Counted from the first letter of the stretch, positions 1-8,693 are shown. The stretch is 55,303 bases of DNA from Bryobacterales bacterium (GCA_003166875.1 PMUN01000359.1:1974-57276), one strand, 5' to 3'. Translations and numbers: made by a program. Notes: generated by a model not told the origin, from the letters alone.

Positions 1-33
1 CTGCCGCCTGCCGCCTGCTTCCTGCGGCCTGTC
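1..33. repeat. GCAGnnn heptamer array abutting a stop codon
   Basis: Read on the minus strand, this short array repeats the heptamer GCAGnnn in register (GCAGGAA, GCAGGCG, GCAGGCG). It starts a few bases after the TAG of the serine hydrolase gene and runs off the left edge. Arrays of the same family lie directly after two other minus-strand genes in this window (8819-8900 and 16749-16807). Confidence 0.7.
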
Positions 34-1395
34 CTACTGGATCTTCTTCGCCTTCTGATCCGCGCCGCCTTGATGCAGTATCAGACTCGTCACCGCCCCC
101 TTCTCATCCTTTGAGAACGTGATCTGCGCGTCCACCACCTTCAGAAAGAAATCCGCTTCCTTCTCCGCGAATATTTCGAATCTCGGTTGATCGGTAGCTT
201 GCGCAAACAGCCGAGCTTCCTCGCGCGTGATCTTGATCTTGAAAGTGGGCGCCAATTCGTATTCCCCCACGTAACTTTCCAGGATCTTCGGATCCAGCGC
301 AATCTCAACTCGTTCTTTGGGCGCTGAAAATTTGCCCAGCGGATATTGGCTTTCCAGAATGTGGTAACCCATGTCGTCGATGTCGAAAAAAGTGTTGCAG
401 AGAACCACCACGCCAGTTTTCTTGGCTGGAACGAAACCTGCGAAAGATCGATATCCGGCTGTCCCGCCGTTATGCCAGTAGATGTCCGTCCCGAATTTGT
501 GGAACACGTGCCAGGCCATGGCAATCTCGAGATCTGGCGTTCCGGTTTCCCGATGGACCGACCGCATGCGGCGCATGGCGGCCTTGAGCGGCGTATCGGT
601 CAGCTCCAGATTCGCCGCCAGGAACTTCAGCATGTCATTTGCGGTTGAGCGCAGCGCGCCCGCGCCCGCTAACGCATCCAGGTCCCAATTCTTCACCGGA
701 TTCAGTCCAGTATCATGACCGACGGCCAGCCGTTTTTTCTGCGAATCCGAAAGCGTAACCGAGCTGTTGGTCATACCCAGCGGCTCCAGTATCCGGCTTC
801 GGACCAGTTGCTCATAGCTCATGCCGGCCTTCAATGAAAGCGCATGTCCCAGCAGCCCAACTGCCAGGTTGGAATATTCGTATTTCTCGCCGATGTCCCG
901 CTGCAGCTTATAGCCGGACAGGAACGCGTACAACTTCGGCGGGTCGTAATCGGCGTACGGATTGGCCATATCCGCCGGCTTCATATTATTCGGCAGGCGT
1001 GGCAGACCCGAGATCTGCATGGAAAGATCCAGCAGCGTAATCTGGCGGCCATTGCGGCTCGGCACCGTCACCGAAGCTGGCAGGAACTTCGACACAGGAT
1101 CGTCCAGCTTCACTTCGCCCCGCTCCACCATGTCGGCCAGGATCAGCGACGTGAATACTTTGGTGATGGAACCGATTTCGAACACAGTGTCGCCATCGGG
1201 CTTCTCATCGCGATCTTTAGCTAGCTTGCCGTAGCCGATAACGGCGCGGCCCTTGTCGTCTATGGTCCCGACTACGATCCCGACGGCCTTTTTGCCGAGA
1301 TCGATGCGGTTCTCCAGAGTCGAGCGTATCTCGCTGGAATCCGCGCCCAGCAGCACGGGTACGATCATAACAATCGCTGCCAATGATTTCTTCAT
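34..1395 (-). CDS. Secreted serine hydrolase, beta-lactamase class C family
   Basis: The 453-residue product starts with a signal peptide (MKKSLAAIVMIVPVLLGADS), so it is probably exported. The penicillin-binding-protein/class C fold is indicated by the SxxK motif in GSITKVFTS near residue 77 (nucleophile Ser), a YSN motif in YEYSNLAVG near residue 173, and an HxG motif in WHNGGTAGY near residue 312. The roughly 100 residues after the catalytic domain resemble the extra C-terminal domain found in many such esterases and D-aminopeptidases. The substrate cannot be read from the sequence; a peptidase or esterase role is as likely as beta-lactam hydrolysis. It overlaps the end of the upstream membrane-protein gene by 4 nt, so it is probably co-transcribed with that gene and its sigma factor. 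Confidence 0.88.
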   Translation of the reverse strand: MKKSLAAIVMIVPVLLGADSSEIRSTLENRIDLGKKAVGIVVGTIDDKGRAVIGYGKLAKDRDEKPDGDTVFEIGSITKVFTSLILADMVERGEVKLDDPVSKFLPASVTVPSRNGRQITLLDLSMQISGLPRLPNNMKPADMANPYADYDPPKLYAFLSGYKLQRDIGEKYEYSNLAVGLLGHALSLKAGMSYEQLVRSRILEPLGMTNSSVTLSDSQKKRLAVGHDTGLNPVKNWDLDALAGAGALRSTANDMLKFLAANLELTDTPLKAAMRRMRSVHRETGTPDLEIAMAWHVFHKFGTDIYWHNGGTAGYRSFAGFVPAKKTGVVVLCNTFFDIDDMGYHILESQYPLGKFSAPKERVEIALDPKILESYVGEYELAPTFKIKITREEARLFAQATDQPRFEIFAEKEADFFLKVVDAQITFSKDEKGAVTSLILHQGGADQKAKKIQ

Positions 1396-1985
1396 TTCGC
1401 CACTCCTTCTTCTCCAACTAAAACCGCCAGTTCCCGGCGCTTCCGTTCCAGGTAGCGGACGCCCGGCCCCTCATCCAACCACCACGCAAAAGCGCTCCCC
1501 GCCGTTATAACAATCACTACCAGTGCGAATTTAATATTCTTACCACCATTCACCCGATATGCGATGTCGTAAAGCAACAGGCCCAACCACATTGGAAGAA
1601 TAAACCAATACTTCACGCCCTTCGCCAGCCGGATCTGCGAATCGTAGCGTCCCACCAACGCTTGCCGGTACGCGCCCAAGGTCTGCTCCGGCACTGGCTT
1701 CCGCGAGATCCTGGCATAGCGCCGCACATAAAAGATAAACCAAACGCCGCAGGCCACCAGCCACACATCGGCCACGCGTTCCAAAGTGTTCCCCGCGCGC
1801 ACAGCGAACCAAGAATAAACAACTATGACGACCAACATCGCCACGATGTTCCGAAGGTCGCGGCGACGATTCATGCGGTCCAAATTGCGGCTTCTCCGCT
1901 GCAGCTCCTGCAACAACTCGCGCTGATTAATCGCCTCGCTGATATCCGACTGCCAAAGTTGCCGCAGTTCATCGGTCGGTGTCAT
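1392..1985 (-). CDS. Membrane protein, probable partner of the adjacent ECF sigma factor
   Basis: This 197-residue protein has a hydrophilic N-terminus beginning MTPTDELRQLWQSD, then four predicted membrane segments (near residues 48-64, 70-86, 125-142 and 150-168) and a basic tail. It overlaps the upstream sigma-factor stop by 4 nt and the downstream hydrolase start by 4 nt, so translation is probably coupled. The layout matches a second sigma/membrane-protein pair at 35452-36554, whose protein begins with a similar Leu-Trp-x-x-Gln-rich stretch. No zinc-finger HxxxCxxC motif is visible. An anti-sigma role is inferred from position only. Confidence 0.7.
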   Translation of the reverse strand: MTPTDELRQLWQSDISEAINQRELLQELQRRSRNLDRMNRRRDLRNIVAMLVVIVVYSWFAVRAGNTLERVADVWLVACGVWFIFYVRRYARISRKPVPEQTLGAYRQALVGRYDSQIRLAKGVKYWFILPMWLGLLLYDIAYRVNGGKNIKFALVVIVITAGSAFAWWLDEGPGVRYLERKRRELAVLVGEEGVAK

Positions 1986-2500
1986 TTTCTTACCTCCTGC
2001 TTACGGATCACATCGGTCAAACGATCGCGAATGCGGCTCAAGCGGCTGGCGATAGCGCTTTCAGAAAGTCCCGAGACTTCTTCAATCTCCTGGTAACTCA
2101 AACCTTCCAGGTGCAGCACAATAATTTGCTTGTCGACCGGCGCCAATTCCTGAATCGCGGCCAGCAGCGCCTCCCGCCGCTCCTCCACCACTAACACGTG
2201 GTCCGGATCACTCCATCGGCCCACTCGTTCCACCGAATCAGGCATGGGCAACTCTCGTGTGTCCCGCCTACGCCGTGATTCCAACGTTGATATCGCGATA
2301 TTGTGCGCAATCCGGTACAGCCACGTCCGCTCGCTAGAATCTCCCCGAAAGCGCGGCAGCGCCTGCCAAACCCCGAGTGCAATCTCCTGGAACAAATCCT
2401 CGCGCAGCCCCGGATCAGCTTCATAGGAATTCACGAGCCGCCGCAGCGCAGGCTGATATTGCTCGATAATCCCGAGGAACCTGGCTTGTTCCGATCGCAT
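1982..2500 (-). CDS. ECF RNA polymerase sigma factor
   Basis: This is a sigma-70 family extracytoplasmic-function factor of 172 residues counted from the ATG at 2500. The open frame extends to 2539, but the upstream residues look non-conserved. Region 2 is seen in LREDLFQEIALGVWQALPRF and RTWLYRIAHNIA; region 4 is the helix-turn-helix LSYQEIEEVSGLSESAIASRL near the C-terminus. It directs transcription of an unknown regulon, probably including its own operon. It is clearly paralogous to the sigma factor at 35452-35994: both carry the ALPRFRG(D/E)SSERT stretch. The gene leads an operon with the membrane protein and serine hydrolase. Confidence 0.9.
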   Translation of the reverse strand: MRSEQARFLGIIEQYQPALRRLVNSYEADPGLREDLFQEIALGVWQALPRFRGDSSERTWLYRIAHNIAISTLESRRRRDTRELPMPDSVERVGRWSDPDHVLVVEERREALLAAIQELAPVDKQIIVLHLEGLSYQEIEEVSGLSESAIASRLSRIRDRLTDVIRKQEVRK

Positions 2501-2587
2501 TCTAAATAGATAGTCCCGCGAGCGGCGGAAACCTTGCAAAGTTTCTCGACTGCGCCCAACGAGAAACGAGAAACGAGAAACGGGTTT

Positions 2588-4234
2588 TTAAAGCTTCTCC
2601 CCCAACAGCGCTTTGAGCCGATCGTATCCAGCCCGGCTCACCGGAAGCTGCGTGCCGTCCGACAACACCGCTACGCGGCTGTCCTTGGCGTATGGTTCTA
2701 TCTTCGCCACGCGCTCCAGGTTCACGATGGTGGAACGGTGAATGCGCACGAATCGCTCGGGATCGAGCGCAGATTCCAGGCTCGATATAGTCTGCTGCTT
2801 GAGGTAGTTTTTGCCCCGGCTGTGCAGTTCCACGTAATCGTCCTGTGCCTCGGCATAATCCAGCCGGTCCACCGGGATGATGTGCACCCGCGTTCCATCC
2901 TTAACCACGATGCGTTGCAGAAATTGCTGCGGAGGCCGGGCGGCCGCAGCCAGCTCCATCGCCGGAGGCAGCTTCTCGCCCAGCCGCTGGCGCGCGCGCT
3001 CCAGAGCTTTTTCGAATCGCTCCAGGCTGAATGGCTTCAGCAAATAATCCACTGCGTGCGCGTCGAAGGCCTTCATCGCATATTGATCGAATGCTGTCAC
3101 GAAAATCACGGCCACCTCGTTGCCGATCAATTGCAGCACCTCGAAGCCGTCCAGCTTCGGCATCTGCACATCCAAAAACACCAGGTCTGGTTTATGTTCG
3201 GAAATTGCCTTCACAGCTTCGAAACCATTACCGCATTCCGCGACAACATCAATGCCCGGACTTGATTCCACATACTCCCGCAGCAGCGACCGCGCCAGTT
3301 CCTCGTCATCCACGATCACCGCCGAGATTCGCCGCCGCGCGTCTTTCGAGGAACCATCCGCCACCGCCGCGCTCTTCTGCGATCCCGAATCGCGCTCCAG
3401 GTTCTTCAGGTCCACCATCAGCTCCCGCGCCGATTGGTACCGCCGCTCTCGATCCTTCTCCAGGCACTTCCGCACCGTTCGCTCCAGCTCTTCGGGAACT
3501 TCGTAATTGAAGCGAGCCATCGCATCCGGCTGCGCTTGCAGAATGCGCGCCATCGTTTCGGTAGAATTCGCGCCGCTGAACGGCAGCCGTCCGGTGGCCA
3601 TCTCGTACAGCACTACGCCCAGACTGAAAATATCGGAGCGATGGTCCACGTCCCGGCCCAGCACCTGTTCCGGACTCATGTATTCCACCGTCCCCACCAC
3701 CATCCCGGCGCTCGTCAACAATTGCGTGTCTTCCGAATTCCGCGTGGATTTCTCCCGCTTTGCCAGTCCGAAATCCAGAACTTTCACGTGCCCACGCGGC
3801 GTCAGCATTAGGTTGGCGGGTTTGATGTCGCGATGCACGATTCCCTTCTGGTGCGCATCGTCCAGCGCGTCAGCCACTTGAATGCCAATCGGGAGAATCT
3901 CCGAAATCTTCATCGGACCCTCGCGGATCAAATTCGTCAGTGGCACGCCCTCCACGTACTCCATCGCCAGAAACCACAGGTCGCCGTCCTGGCCGATTTC
4001 GTGGATGTAGGCGACGTTGGGATGTGTGAGCGCCGAGGCCAGCTTGGCTTCCTGCACGAAGCGATGCATACGGTCCGGGTCTGAGGCGACATCGGGCGGC
4101 AGAACTTTCAAAGCCACCCGACGGCCCAGCCGCGTGTCATCGGCCAGATAGACAGCGCCCATGCCGCCCTGCCCCAAGCGCGAGACCACGCGGTAGTGCC
4201 CAATCAGCGCACCAGGCGCCAACGAATCAGCCAT
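2588..4234 (-). CDS. Ser/Thr protein kinase fused to a REC-LytTR response regulator
   Basis: The 548-residue product (start [14 protein letters not shown] at 4234, preceded by GAGGAGG) joins two signalling modules. Residues about 10-270 form a Hanks-type kinase with a glycine loop ([10 protein letters not shown]), catalytic loop [12 protein letters not shown] in VLDFGLAK and APE equivalent YMSPEQ. Residues about 305-420 form a receiver domain with phosphoacceptor Asp in LVFLDVQMP and a conserved Lys in YLLKPFS. Residues about 445-545 form a LytTR DNA-binding domain ([10 protein letters not shown]). A LytS-like histidine kinase and a LiaF-like protein lie immediately upstream on the same strand, so the regulator could be phosphorylated by that kinase as well as acting as a kinase itself. 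The open frame continues to 4345 through a palindromic repeat, which argues against the longer start. Confidence 0.92.
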   Translation of the reverse strand: MADSLAPGALIGHYRVVSRLGQGGMGAVYLADDTRLGRRVALKVLPPDVASDPDRMHRFVQEAKLASALTHPNVAYIHEIGQDGDLWFLAMEYVEGVPLTNLIREGPMKISEILPIGIQVADALDDAHQKGIVHRDIKPANLMLTPRGHVKVLDFGLAKREKSTRNSEDTQLLTSAGMVVGTVEYMSPEQVLGRDVDHRSDIFSLGVVLYEMATGRLPFSGANSTETMARILQAQPDAMARFNYEVPEELERTVRKCLEKDRERRYQSARELMVDLKNLERDSGSQKSAAVADGSSKDARRRISAVIVDDEELARSLLREYVESSPGIDVVAECGNGFEAVKAISEHKPDLVFLDVQMPKLDGFEVLQLIGNEVAVIFVTAFDQYAMKAFDAHAVDYLLKPFSLERFEKALERARQRLGEKLPPAMELAAAARPPQQFLQRIVVKDGTRVHIIPVDRLDYAEAQDDYVELHSRGKNYLKQQTISSLESALDPERFVRIHRSTIVNLERVAKIEPYAKDSRVAVLSDGTQLPVSRAGYDRLKALLGEKL

Positions 4235-4253
4235 GACCTCCTCTATGTTACCC

Positions 4254-4344
4254 GTGGGGCAGGTTGGCAACCTGCGCGCCGATTGACAATCGGCGCAACT
4301 CAGGCGGGTTACCAACCCGCCGCAGGATTCCATCCTGCCCCACA
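4254..4344. repeat. Compound palindromic element with four hairpins
   Basis: Four hairpins follow one another: GCAGGTTGGCAACCTGC (4259-4275), a 9-bp stem around GAC (4276-4296), GCGGGTTACCAACCCGC (4304-4320) and CAGGATTCCATCCTG (4323-4337). The outer ends GTGGGGCAGG and CCTGCCCCAC are also complementary, so the whole unit could fold as a cloverleaf. It fills the gap between the histidine kinase and the kinase-regulator genes. Simpler relatives occur at 13962-13981 and 24392-24408. It is a REP-like element; a role in mRNA stability or attenuation is possible but unproven. Confidence 0.85.
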
Positions 4345-4349
4345 CACAG

Positions 4350-5465
4350 TTACTTCCGGCCGCTTCGTCCCTCCAGCAAGGCGTCCAGGCGATTGAAGGA
4401 ACCCTCCCAAAACGCGCGTGGCCCGCAAGGCAAATCCACGGTCACCACGAATACGTTGCCGGTGACAACGGTATCGATCCGAGCCTGATTCTCGTACACT
4501 GCCCGCAATCGGTTACGAACATTCTGCAGCCCCAGCCCATGCCGCTGCGCCGCGGGAGCGTCCGGATCAAACTCATTCTGGATGGTCACCTGCAACCAGC
4601 CCTCCTCGCAATGCGCCTCCAGACGAATGGTTCCCCCCTCCACCAGGCCCGCGATTCCGTGCTTCACGGCGTTTTCCACCAGCGGCTGCAGAAACAGCGG
4701 CGGCACCGTGCAATCGTCGCAAGCGGAATCCGTTTTGAGTTCAATCCGCAGTCGCGAGCCAAACCGCACTTGCTCCACTGCCAGGTACGCCTGCGCCAAG
4801 GCCAACTCGTCGCCGAACGAAATGCTCTGCCTCTCGCCCAAGCTAAGCGTGTTGCGCAGGAAATCCGATAGCTTGATGCACATATCGCGTGCGCGAAGGC
4901 CGTCCACGGTGGCTAGCGCTGCGATGGAGTTCAGGCTGTTGAACAGAAAGTGCGGATTGATCTGCGCCTTCAGAGCTTTTATTTCCGCTTCCCGCGCCAG
5001 CGTCCTTGCTTCGTGTTCGCGCGTCTCGGACTCTTTGGAGGATTCCACCGAGAGCAGAACATAATGCAACGCCACCGAGAGCAGGTACAGCAGCACTCCG
5101 ATGCCAAAGACCAGCGGAAGCTGGGGGCTGAACCGTTCGTTGATCGTCGGATAATACCGGCTGAGCCCTAACCCCAGCACCTTCGCCAGCACAATCCAAA
5201 ACAGAGCGGCAACCACGGCCGCCGCCATATGGTTGCCCAGCAATTTCGGAAGCTGCGCCGGGCCCAGCGGCAGAAACCGGCACATATACCAAGGCGCCAG
5301 ACATACGAATGAGTAAAACAGCGCCAGCGGCAACGCCAGAATGCTCGCCTCCAGCCAACTCAACCTCCCGGTGATTGTTAGCAGGTAACCCAGCAGGCCG
5401 CCCAACGCAGCCCAAATGAGCAAATAGAGGGTAATCCTGCCTTTGGTGGCAAGCAGCGGATGCAT
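4350..5465 (-). CDS. LytS-like sensor histidine kinase
   Basis: The 371-residue protein has four predicted membrane segments in residues 10-140, a short coiled stretch ([19 protein letters not shown]), then a His_kinase module with the motif [12 protein letters not shown], where His172 is the probable phosphorylation site. An HATPase_c domain follows, with N-box VENAVKHGI and glycine box [11 protein letters not shown]. This is the 5TM/LytS/YehU type, which usually partners a LytTR response regulator; here the partner is the kinase-REC-LytTR fusion encoded directly downstream. No periplasmic ligand domain is visible, so the signal may be sensed within the membrane or through the adjacent LiaF-like protein. 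Confidence 0.92.
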   Translation of the reverse strand: MHPLLATKGRITLYLLIWAALGGLLGYLLTITGRLSWLEASILALPLALFYSFVCLAPWYMCRFLPLGPAQLPKLLGNHMAAAVVAALFWIVLAKVLGLGLSRYYPTINERFSPQLPLVFGIGVLLYLLSVALHYVLLSVESSKESETREHEARTLAREAEIKALKAQINPHFLFNSLNSIAALATVDGLRARDMCIKLSDFLRNTLSLGERQSISFGDELALAQAYLAVEQVRFGSRLRIELKTDSACDDCTVPPLFLQPLVENAVKHGIAGLVEGGTIRLEAHCEEGWLQVTIQNEFDPDAPAAQRHGLGLQNVRNRLRAVYENQARIDTVVTGNVFVVTVDLPCGPRAFWEGSFNRLDALLEGRSGRK

Positions 5466-5479
5466 AAAAACTGGCCTGG

Positions 5480-6232
5480 TTAATTATCTACCTTGGCTGC
5501 GCCGAACACCGCGGTACCCGTAATTATGAGTTGCGGTGTCTTTACGCCAGGATCGACACGTGGAGGCAGGGTCTTATCCTCGAACGCTCCGAAAATGCCG
5601 GCGCCTTTCATCTCCACGCGCCAGTTCTCCGGCACGCGAATGTCGACGCCGCCGAACAGTGCATTCACGTCGATTACCGCCTGATCGCCGGCGATACCCG
5701 CCTTGCGAAGATCGATTTTTACTTCACCGAATACCGCCGTCGCTTCGCAGCCTTTGAAGTCCTGCGAGTCGACCTTCCGCTTCACGCTGCTGAAGATGGC
5801 CCATGAGCCGAGCACCCCGTCGGTAGTGGTGGAAGCGGCGGTTGGCACGCCCTCCAGGGTCCTCCTCCGATCCATCGCGCGCAACAGCATAAAGACACCG
5901 AACCCAATCACCGCGAGCGGCCAAATAAGCTCCGAAACGTCGAAATCGAAGATGAGAATGTGAAGATTGTCGAGTAAGAAGGCCACGCCGATCAGCACCA
6001 TCAAGCCCCCCCACACCTGCCCGCCCGGGCGCCGGCTCTCCAAAACCTTCGAAATCCCAAAGCCAATCAGGATCACCGGCCAGAACCGCCATATGTCGTA
6101 TACCCGGACGATTCTGAGATTATCGAGGAGAATGACCAGCCCGATCGCGACGATCAGGGCGCCGATTACGATTCCGGAAAGCCCGGAGTGGCCCCGGAAG
6201 CCGCCACGGTTATCAAATCGCTGTCTGTCCAC
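5480..6232 (-). CDS. LiaF-like membrane protein (DUF5668 plus LiaF C-terminal domain)
   Basis: Counting from a probable GTG start at 6232 the protein has 250 residues; the open frame extends to 6313 but that part lacks similarity to the family. A Gly-rich N-terminus leads into four membrane helices with the repeated pattern LLDNL-(17 to 20 residues)-WPVILIGFG typical of DUF5668. The C-terminal half carries two 'xAVFGxxKxDLR'-like repeats typical of the LiaF/cell-wall-active-antibiotics response domain. In Firmicutes, LiaF inhibits the LiaS kinase. Its position just before a LytS-like kinase suggests a comparable modulator role here, which is inference from context. Confidence 0.82.
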   Translation of the reverse strand: MDRQRFDNRGGFRGHSGLSGIVIGALIVAIGLVILLDNLRIVRVYDIWRFWPVILIGFGISKVLESRRPGGQVWGGLMVLIGVAFLLDNLHILIFDFDVSELIWPLAVIGFGVFMLLRAMDRRRTLEGVPTAASTTTDGVLGSWAIFSSVKRKVDSQDFKGCEATAVFGEVKIDLRKAGIAGDQAVIDVNALFGGVDIRVPENWRVEMKGAGIFGAFEDKTLPPRVDPGVKTPQLIITGTAVFGAAKVDN

Positions 6233-6308
6233 GATTCGATAGTAGCAGCCACCGCCACAAGCTTCGACCAAATATCGGTGAACGGCGGTCCGGGGCCGGT
6301 AAACGTAG

Positions 6309-6327
6309 GACAAGTCTCCGACTTGTC
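6309..6327. repeat. Palindromic hairpin GACAAGTC-TCC-GACTTGTC
   Basis: A perfect 8-bp stem with a 3-nt loop lies 5 nt beyond the stop codon of the DUF429-PdxH gene, between that gene and the LiaF-like gene. There is no run of T after it, so it is not a standard intrinsic terminator. It resembles the short REP-like hairpins elsewhere in the window. Confidence 0.6.
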
Positions 6328-6332
6328 AGATC

Positions 6333-7724
6333 TTACGGCGCCAGCCGCTCCACGATCCACCGCCCGCTAGCCTTCCGCGAATATCGCAACCGGTCGTGTA
6401 GCCGATTCGCGCGCCCCTGCCAGAACTCAATCGTATCCGGCCGCAGCCGGTACCCTCCCCATCCCGGCGGCGCCGGAATGTCCTTTCCGGCGTAGCGTGA
6501 CTCCAGCTTTTCGATTCTCCGCTCCAAAACGTCGCGGCCGGGGATCACCGAACTCTGCCAGGATGCCCACGCGCTCAACTGCGCTCCACGCGGACGGGTG
6601 CGAAAGTATCGCTCGGTTTCCGCGTGCGAAGTCTTCCCCACGTCGCCCGTCACACGGACCTGGCGCTCCAGTTCCGGCCAGTAAAAGACCAGCGAAGCGC
6701 GAGGATTGGCAGCCAACTCGCGCGCCTTCAGGCTTCGATAATTGGTATAGAAAACGAAGCCGCGGGAATCGGCCTCTCTGACAATCACCATTCGCGCCGA
6801 AGGCTGCCCTTCAGACGAAACGGTGGCCAGCGCTACTGCACCCGGTTCCGCGATACCGGCCACGCTTGCCAGAGCATACCATTCTTCAAATTGTTTGATC
6901 GGATTGGCGTCGGCGCTAGGTTCGTCCAGTACAATAGTCTTGGCGCGTTGCCTGTGAGGAACAATAATGTACCCCAGCCTCGAGTTCCCGAGAACCTCGT
7001 TACGCTCGCGTCCCCAGTACCACCAATGCGCGGCGATATACGCGGCTAGCAGCGCATCCAGCTGATCTTCGACAGCCTTCAACGCGCGGCCCGCGTGCGG
7101 AATCTCGGGCAGCTCGGTTAGCTCGAGTTTTGGAACCAGCAGGGGAAGCCGCTCCAAGATCAGCGCGCGCAACCGGTTCAACTCGATTACACGATCCGCC
7201 AGTCTCCCTTTTTTGTATTTAACGATGCGGTCCAGCAGGAAAAGTTGAACCGATGCAGCGTGGGGATGGACTTCGATCTGGAACCGCCCGCTGCCCTTCG
7301 GCGCCCATTCATCGCCGTGGCCGAAACCCATTTTGCCCAGCGCTGAGGAAAACCCGGTTGTCCGCTTCCAAAACGTGCGCGCCCGGCTAGCCGGATAGGC
7401 ACCCGCGTGATACTTACCGTAAAGAGAATGCGCAAGACGGTCCGCGATCCGCATGCCTGACACATTCGGAATCACGATGGGCGCGTCGATGCCGATTCCA
7501 GTATCGGCTGTCGCCTCAGCCGTCACCCAACGCAGCACATCCCCCGGAAGCCTGAGGCGACCGAGTGCAGCAAGGTGCAGCGTTCCGCCGGCCCAATCAA
7601 GAGCCGCAACGCCGCTGGGCTGGTTCTCCCACCCGAAGTCAATCCCGAGGAAGCGCAGACACCTTATTCTAGACTGAGCCGCGACCGGAAGGAAGCGCCA
7701 CCACGACAGCGGCAGGTTTGCCAT
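6333..7724 (-). CDS. pdxH: DUF429 domain fused to pyridoxamine 5'-phosphate oxidase
   Basis: The 463-residue frame joins two complete domains. Residues about 25-255 match DUF429 (PF04250, RNase H-like fold): LGIDFGW near the start, GIGIDAPI near residue 77 and QIEVHPHA near residue 149. Residues about 265-463 are a full PdxH: SARMVIVREAD, FYTNYRSLKARELAANP, a WPELERQVRVTG stretch, and the C-terminal signature IEFWQGRANRLHDRLRY ending WIVERLAP. PdxH oxidises pyridoxine or pyridoxamine 5'-phosphate to pyridoxal 5'-phosphate using FMN, usually as a protein of about 210 residues. The only ATG before the DUF429 domain lies inside a repeat (7675-7754), so the first 18 residues are repeat-derived or the true start is a non-standard codon downstream. 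The function of the DUF429 half is unknown. Confidence 0.9.
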   Translation of the reverse strand: MANLPLSWWRFLPVAAQSRIRCLRFLGIDFGWENQPSGVAALDWAGGTLHLAALGRLRLPGDVLRWVTAEATADTGIGIDAPIVIPNVSGMRIADRLAHSLYGKYHAGAYPASRARTFWKRTTGFSSALGKMGFGHGDEWAPKGSGRFQIEVHPHAASVQLFLLDRIVKYKKGRLADRVIELNRLRALILERLPLLVPKLELTELPEIPHAGRALKAVEDQLDALLAAYIAAHWWYWGRERNEVLGNSRLGYIIVPHRQRAKTIVLDEPSADANPIKQFEEWYALASVAGIAEPGAVALATVSSEGQPSARMVIVREADSRGFVFYTNYRSLKARELAANPRASLVFYWPELERQVRVTGDVGKTSHAETERYFRTRPRGAQLSAWASWQSSVIPGRDVLERRIEKLESRYAGKDIPAPPGWGGYRLRPDTIEFWQGRANRLHDRLRYSRKASGRWIVERLAP

Positions 7725-7754
7725 CCATCACGCTCCCTGCCGGTCGCGGCTCGG
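7675..7754. repeat. Imperfect 80-bp palindrome, GAGCCGCGACCGG type, copy 1
   Basis: The ends GAGCCGCGACCGG and CCGGTCGCGGCTC are complementary, and the interior contains AGGAAGCG/CGCTCCCT. A second copy at 16612-16690 has the same ends and the same order of interior blocks with scattered differences. The copy lies between the glycine-zipper gene and the DUF429-PdxH gene and contains the latter's ATG. Confidence 0.85.
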
Positions 7755-7760
7755 TTTCGT

Positions 7761-8318
7761 CTAGATTCTCGATGCCGGTCGATCGCTCATCGCATAGTCA
7801 GCAGCGGCTTCTCCCGCCGTGCCGATCTCTTCCGCCCCGGTCTGCTCCAGGATCGTCTTGCCGCGCTTCACCCACTCGGAGCTATCGCAGTGCACGGATA
7901 GCAGAATTCCCCCGGACTTCACGCGACCCTCGTAGCGCTTCGCTTCGTATTCCGGTATTCCCATCCCAATCAGCGCTCCAGCAACGCCGCCCACGGCTCC
8001 GCCCGCACCAGCTCCAGCCAACAGCCCCATGATAGGACCCGCTGCGATGAATGGTCCAAGCCCCGGAATCGCCAATGCACCGATACCCGCCAGCCATCCC
8101 AGTGCGCCTCCAATTACGGCTCCGGACGCCACGCCAGTCGTCGCACCCTCGGGAGCTTTGGTGTCCTTCTTGTGAACAAAATCCTTGGTGCCCACGTTCT
8201 CGGGCATCAGGACAGAAATATCCGTGCCGCGAAAGCCCGCGGCCCTCAACGCCTCCAAGCCACCGCCCAGTGCCACGGTGTCCCGGTAAATTCCATAAAC
8301 AGCTGTATTCTTACTCAT
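7761..8318 (-). CDS. Glycine-zipper stress protein (GsiB/17M-like N-terminal domain)
   Basis: The 185-residue protein begins with a small alpha/beta domain (AVYGIYRDTVALGGGLEALR) of the general-stress-protein 17M type. A hydrophobic glycine- and alanine-rich centre of about 70 residues follows, which could form a glycine zipper in a membrane. A C-terminal alpha/beta segment (GILLSVHCDSSEWVKRGKTI) comes next. Proteins of this build are usually induced by stress or low temperature; their molecular role is not established. It lies 24 nt downstream of a BON-domain gene on the same strand, a common stress pairing, so the two are probably co-transcribed. Confidence 0.8.
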   Translation of the reverse strand: MSKNTAVYGIYRDTVALGGGLEALRAAGFRGTDISVLMPENVGTKDFVHKKDTKAPEGATTGVASGAVIGGALGWLAGIGALAIPGLGPFIAAGPIMGLLAGAGAGGAVGGVAGALIGMGIPEYEAKRYEGRVKSGGILLSVHCDSSEWVKRGKTILEQTGAEEIGTAGEAAADYAMSDRPASRI

Positions 8319-8342
8319 GATTTCATCTCCTGAAGTGATGGA

Positions 8343-8693
8343 CTATCTCGACCCGCTCCCCGTCACGGTCAGCTCGCTAGTCACCTTGCCCTGGCCCGCG
8401 ATCTCGGTCGCCTTGTCTTCGATGGACTTCTTCTCGTCATCGGATTTGACAGTCCCCCGCAGCGTCACCATGCCATCCCGGCTGATGATCTTAACGTTGT
8501 GGGCAGCGATAGACAACGACTTATCGGAGACCACGGATTTCCGAATCTTCTGGGTCAACTCGCGGTCGGCCTTATTCGATTTTTGCGAATCGGCTGTGAC
8601 CTGCCCCGGATCCTGCGCGGCCACAGTAAACCCACCCGCAGCCGCGAATAGTTGACAAGCTAAAGCTAATTTTGAAAAACGTTTGCGCTTCAT
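8343..8693 (-). CDS. Secreted BON-domain protein
   Basis: The 116-residue protein has a basic N-terminus and hydrophobic signal sequence (MKRKRFSKLALACQLFAAAG), then one BON domain: LTQKIRKSVVSDKSLS, then VKIISRDGMVTLRGTVKSDDEK and a final AGQGKVTSELTV. BON domains bind phospholipid or protein in the periplasm and occur in osmotic-stress proteins such as OsmY, which has two copies; here there is only one. It precedes the glycine-zipper stress gene, supporting a role in envelope stress. Confidence 0.85.
   Translation of the reverse strand: MKRKRFSKLALACQLFAAAGGFTVAAQDPGQVTADSQKSNKADRELTQKIRKSVVSDKSLSIAAHNVKIISRDGMVTLRGTVKSDDEKKSIEDKATEIAGQGKVTSELTVTGSGSR

Noticed and set aside
2534-3265. 243-residue plus-strand open frame
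   Set aside because: It lies wholly opposite the well-supported kinase-REC-LytTR gene and has a His/Gln/Arg-rich composition typical of antisense shadow frames in GC-rich DNA.
6309-6327. Intrinsic terminator of the DUF429-PdxH gene
   Set aside because: The hairpin lacks a following T-run on the minus strand, so it is listed as a repeat.
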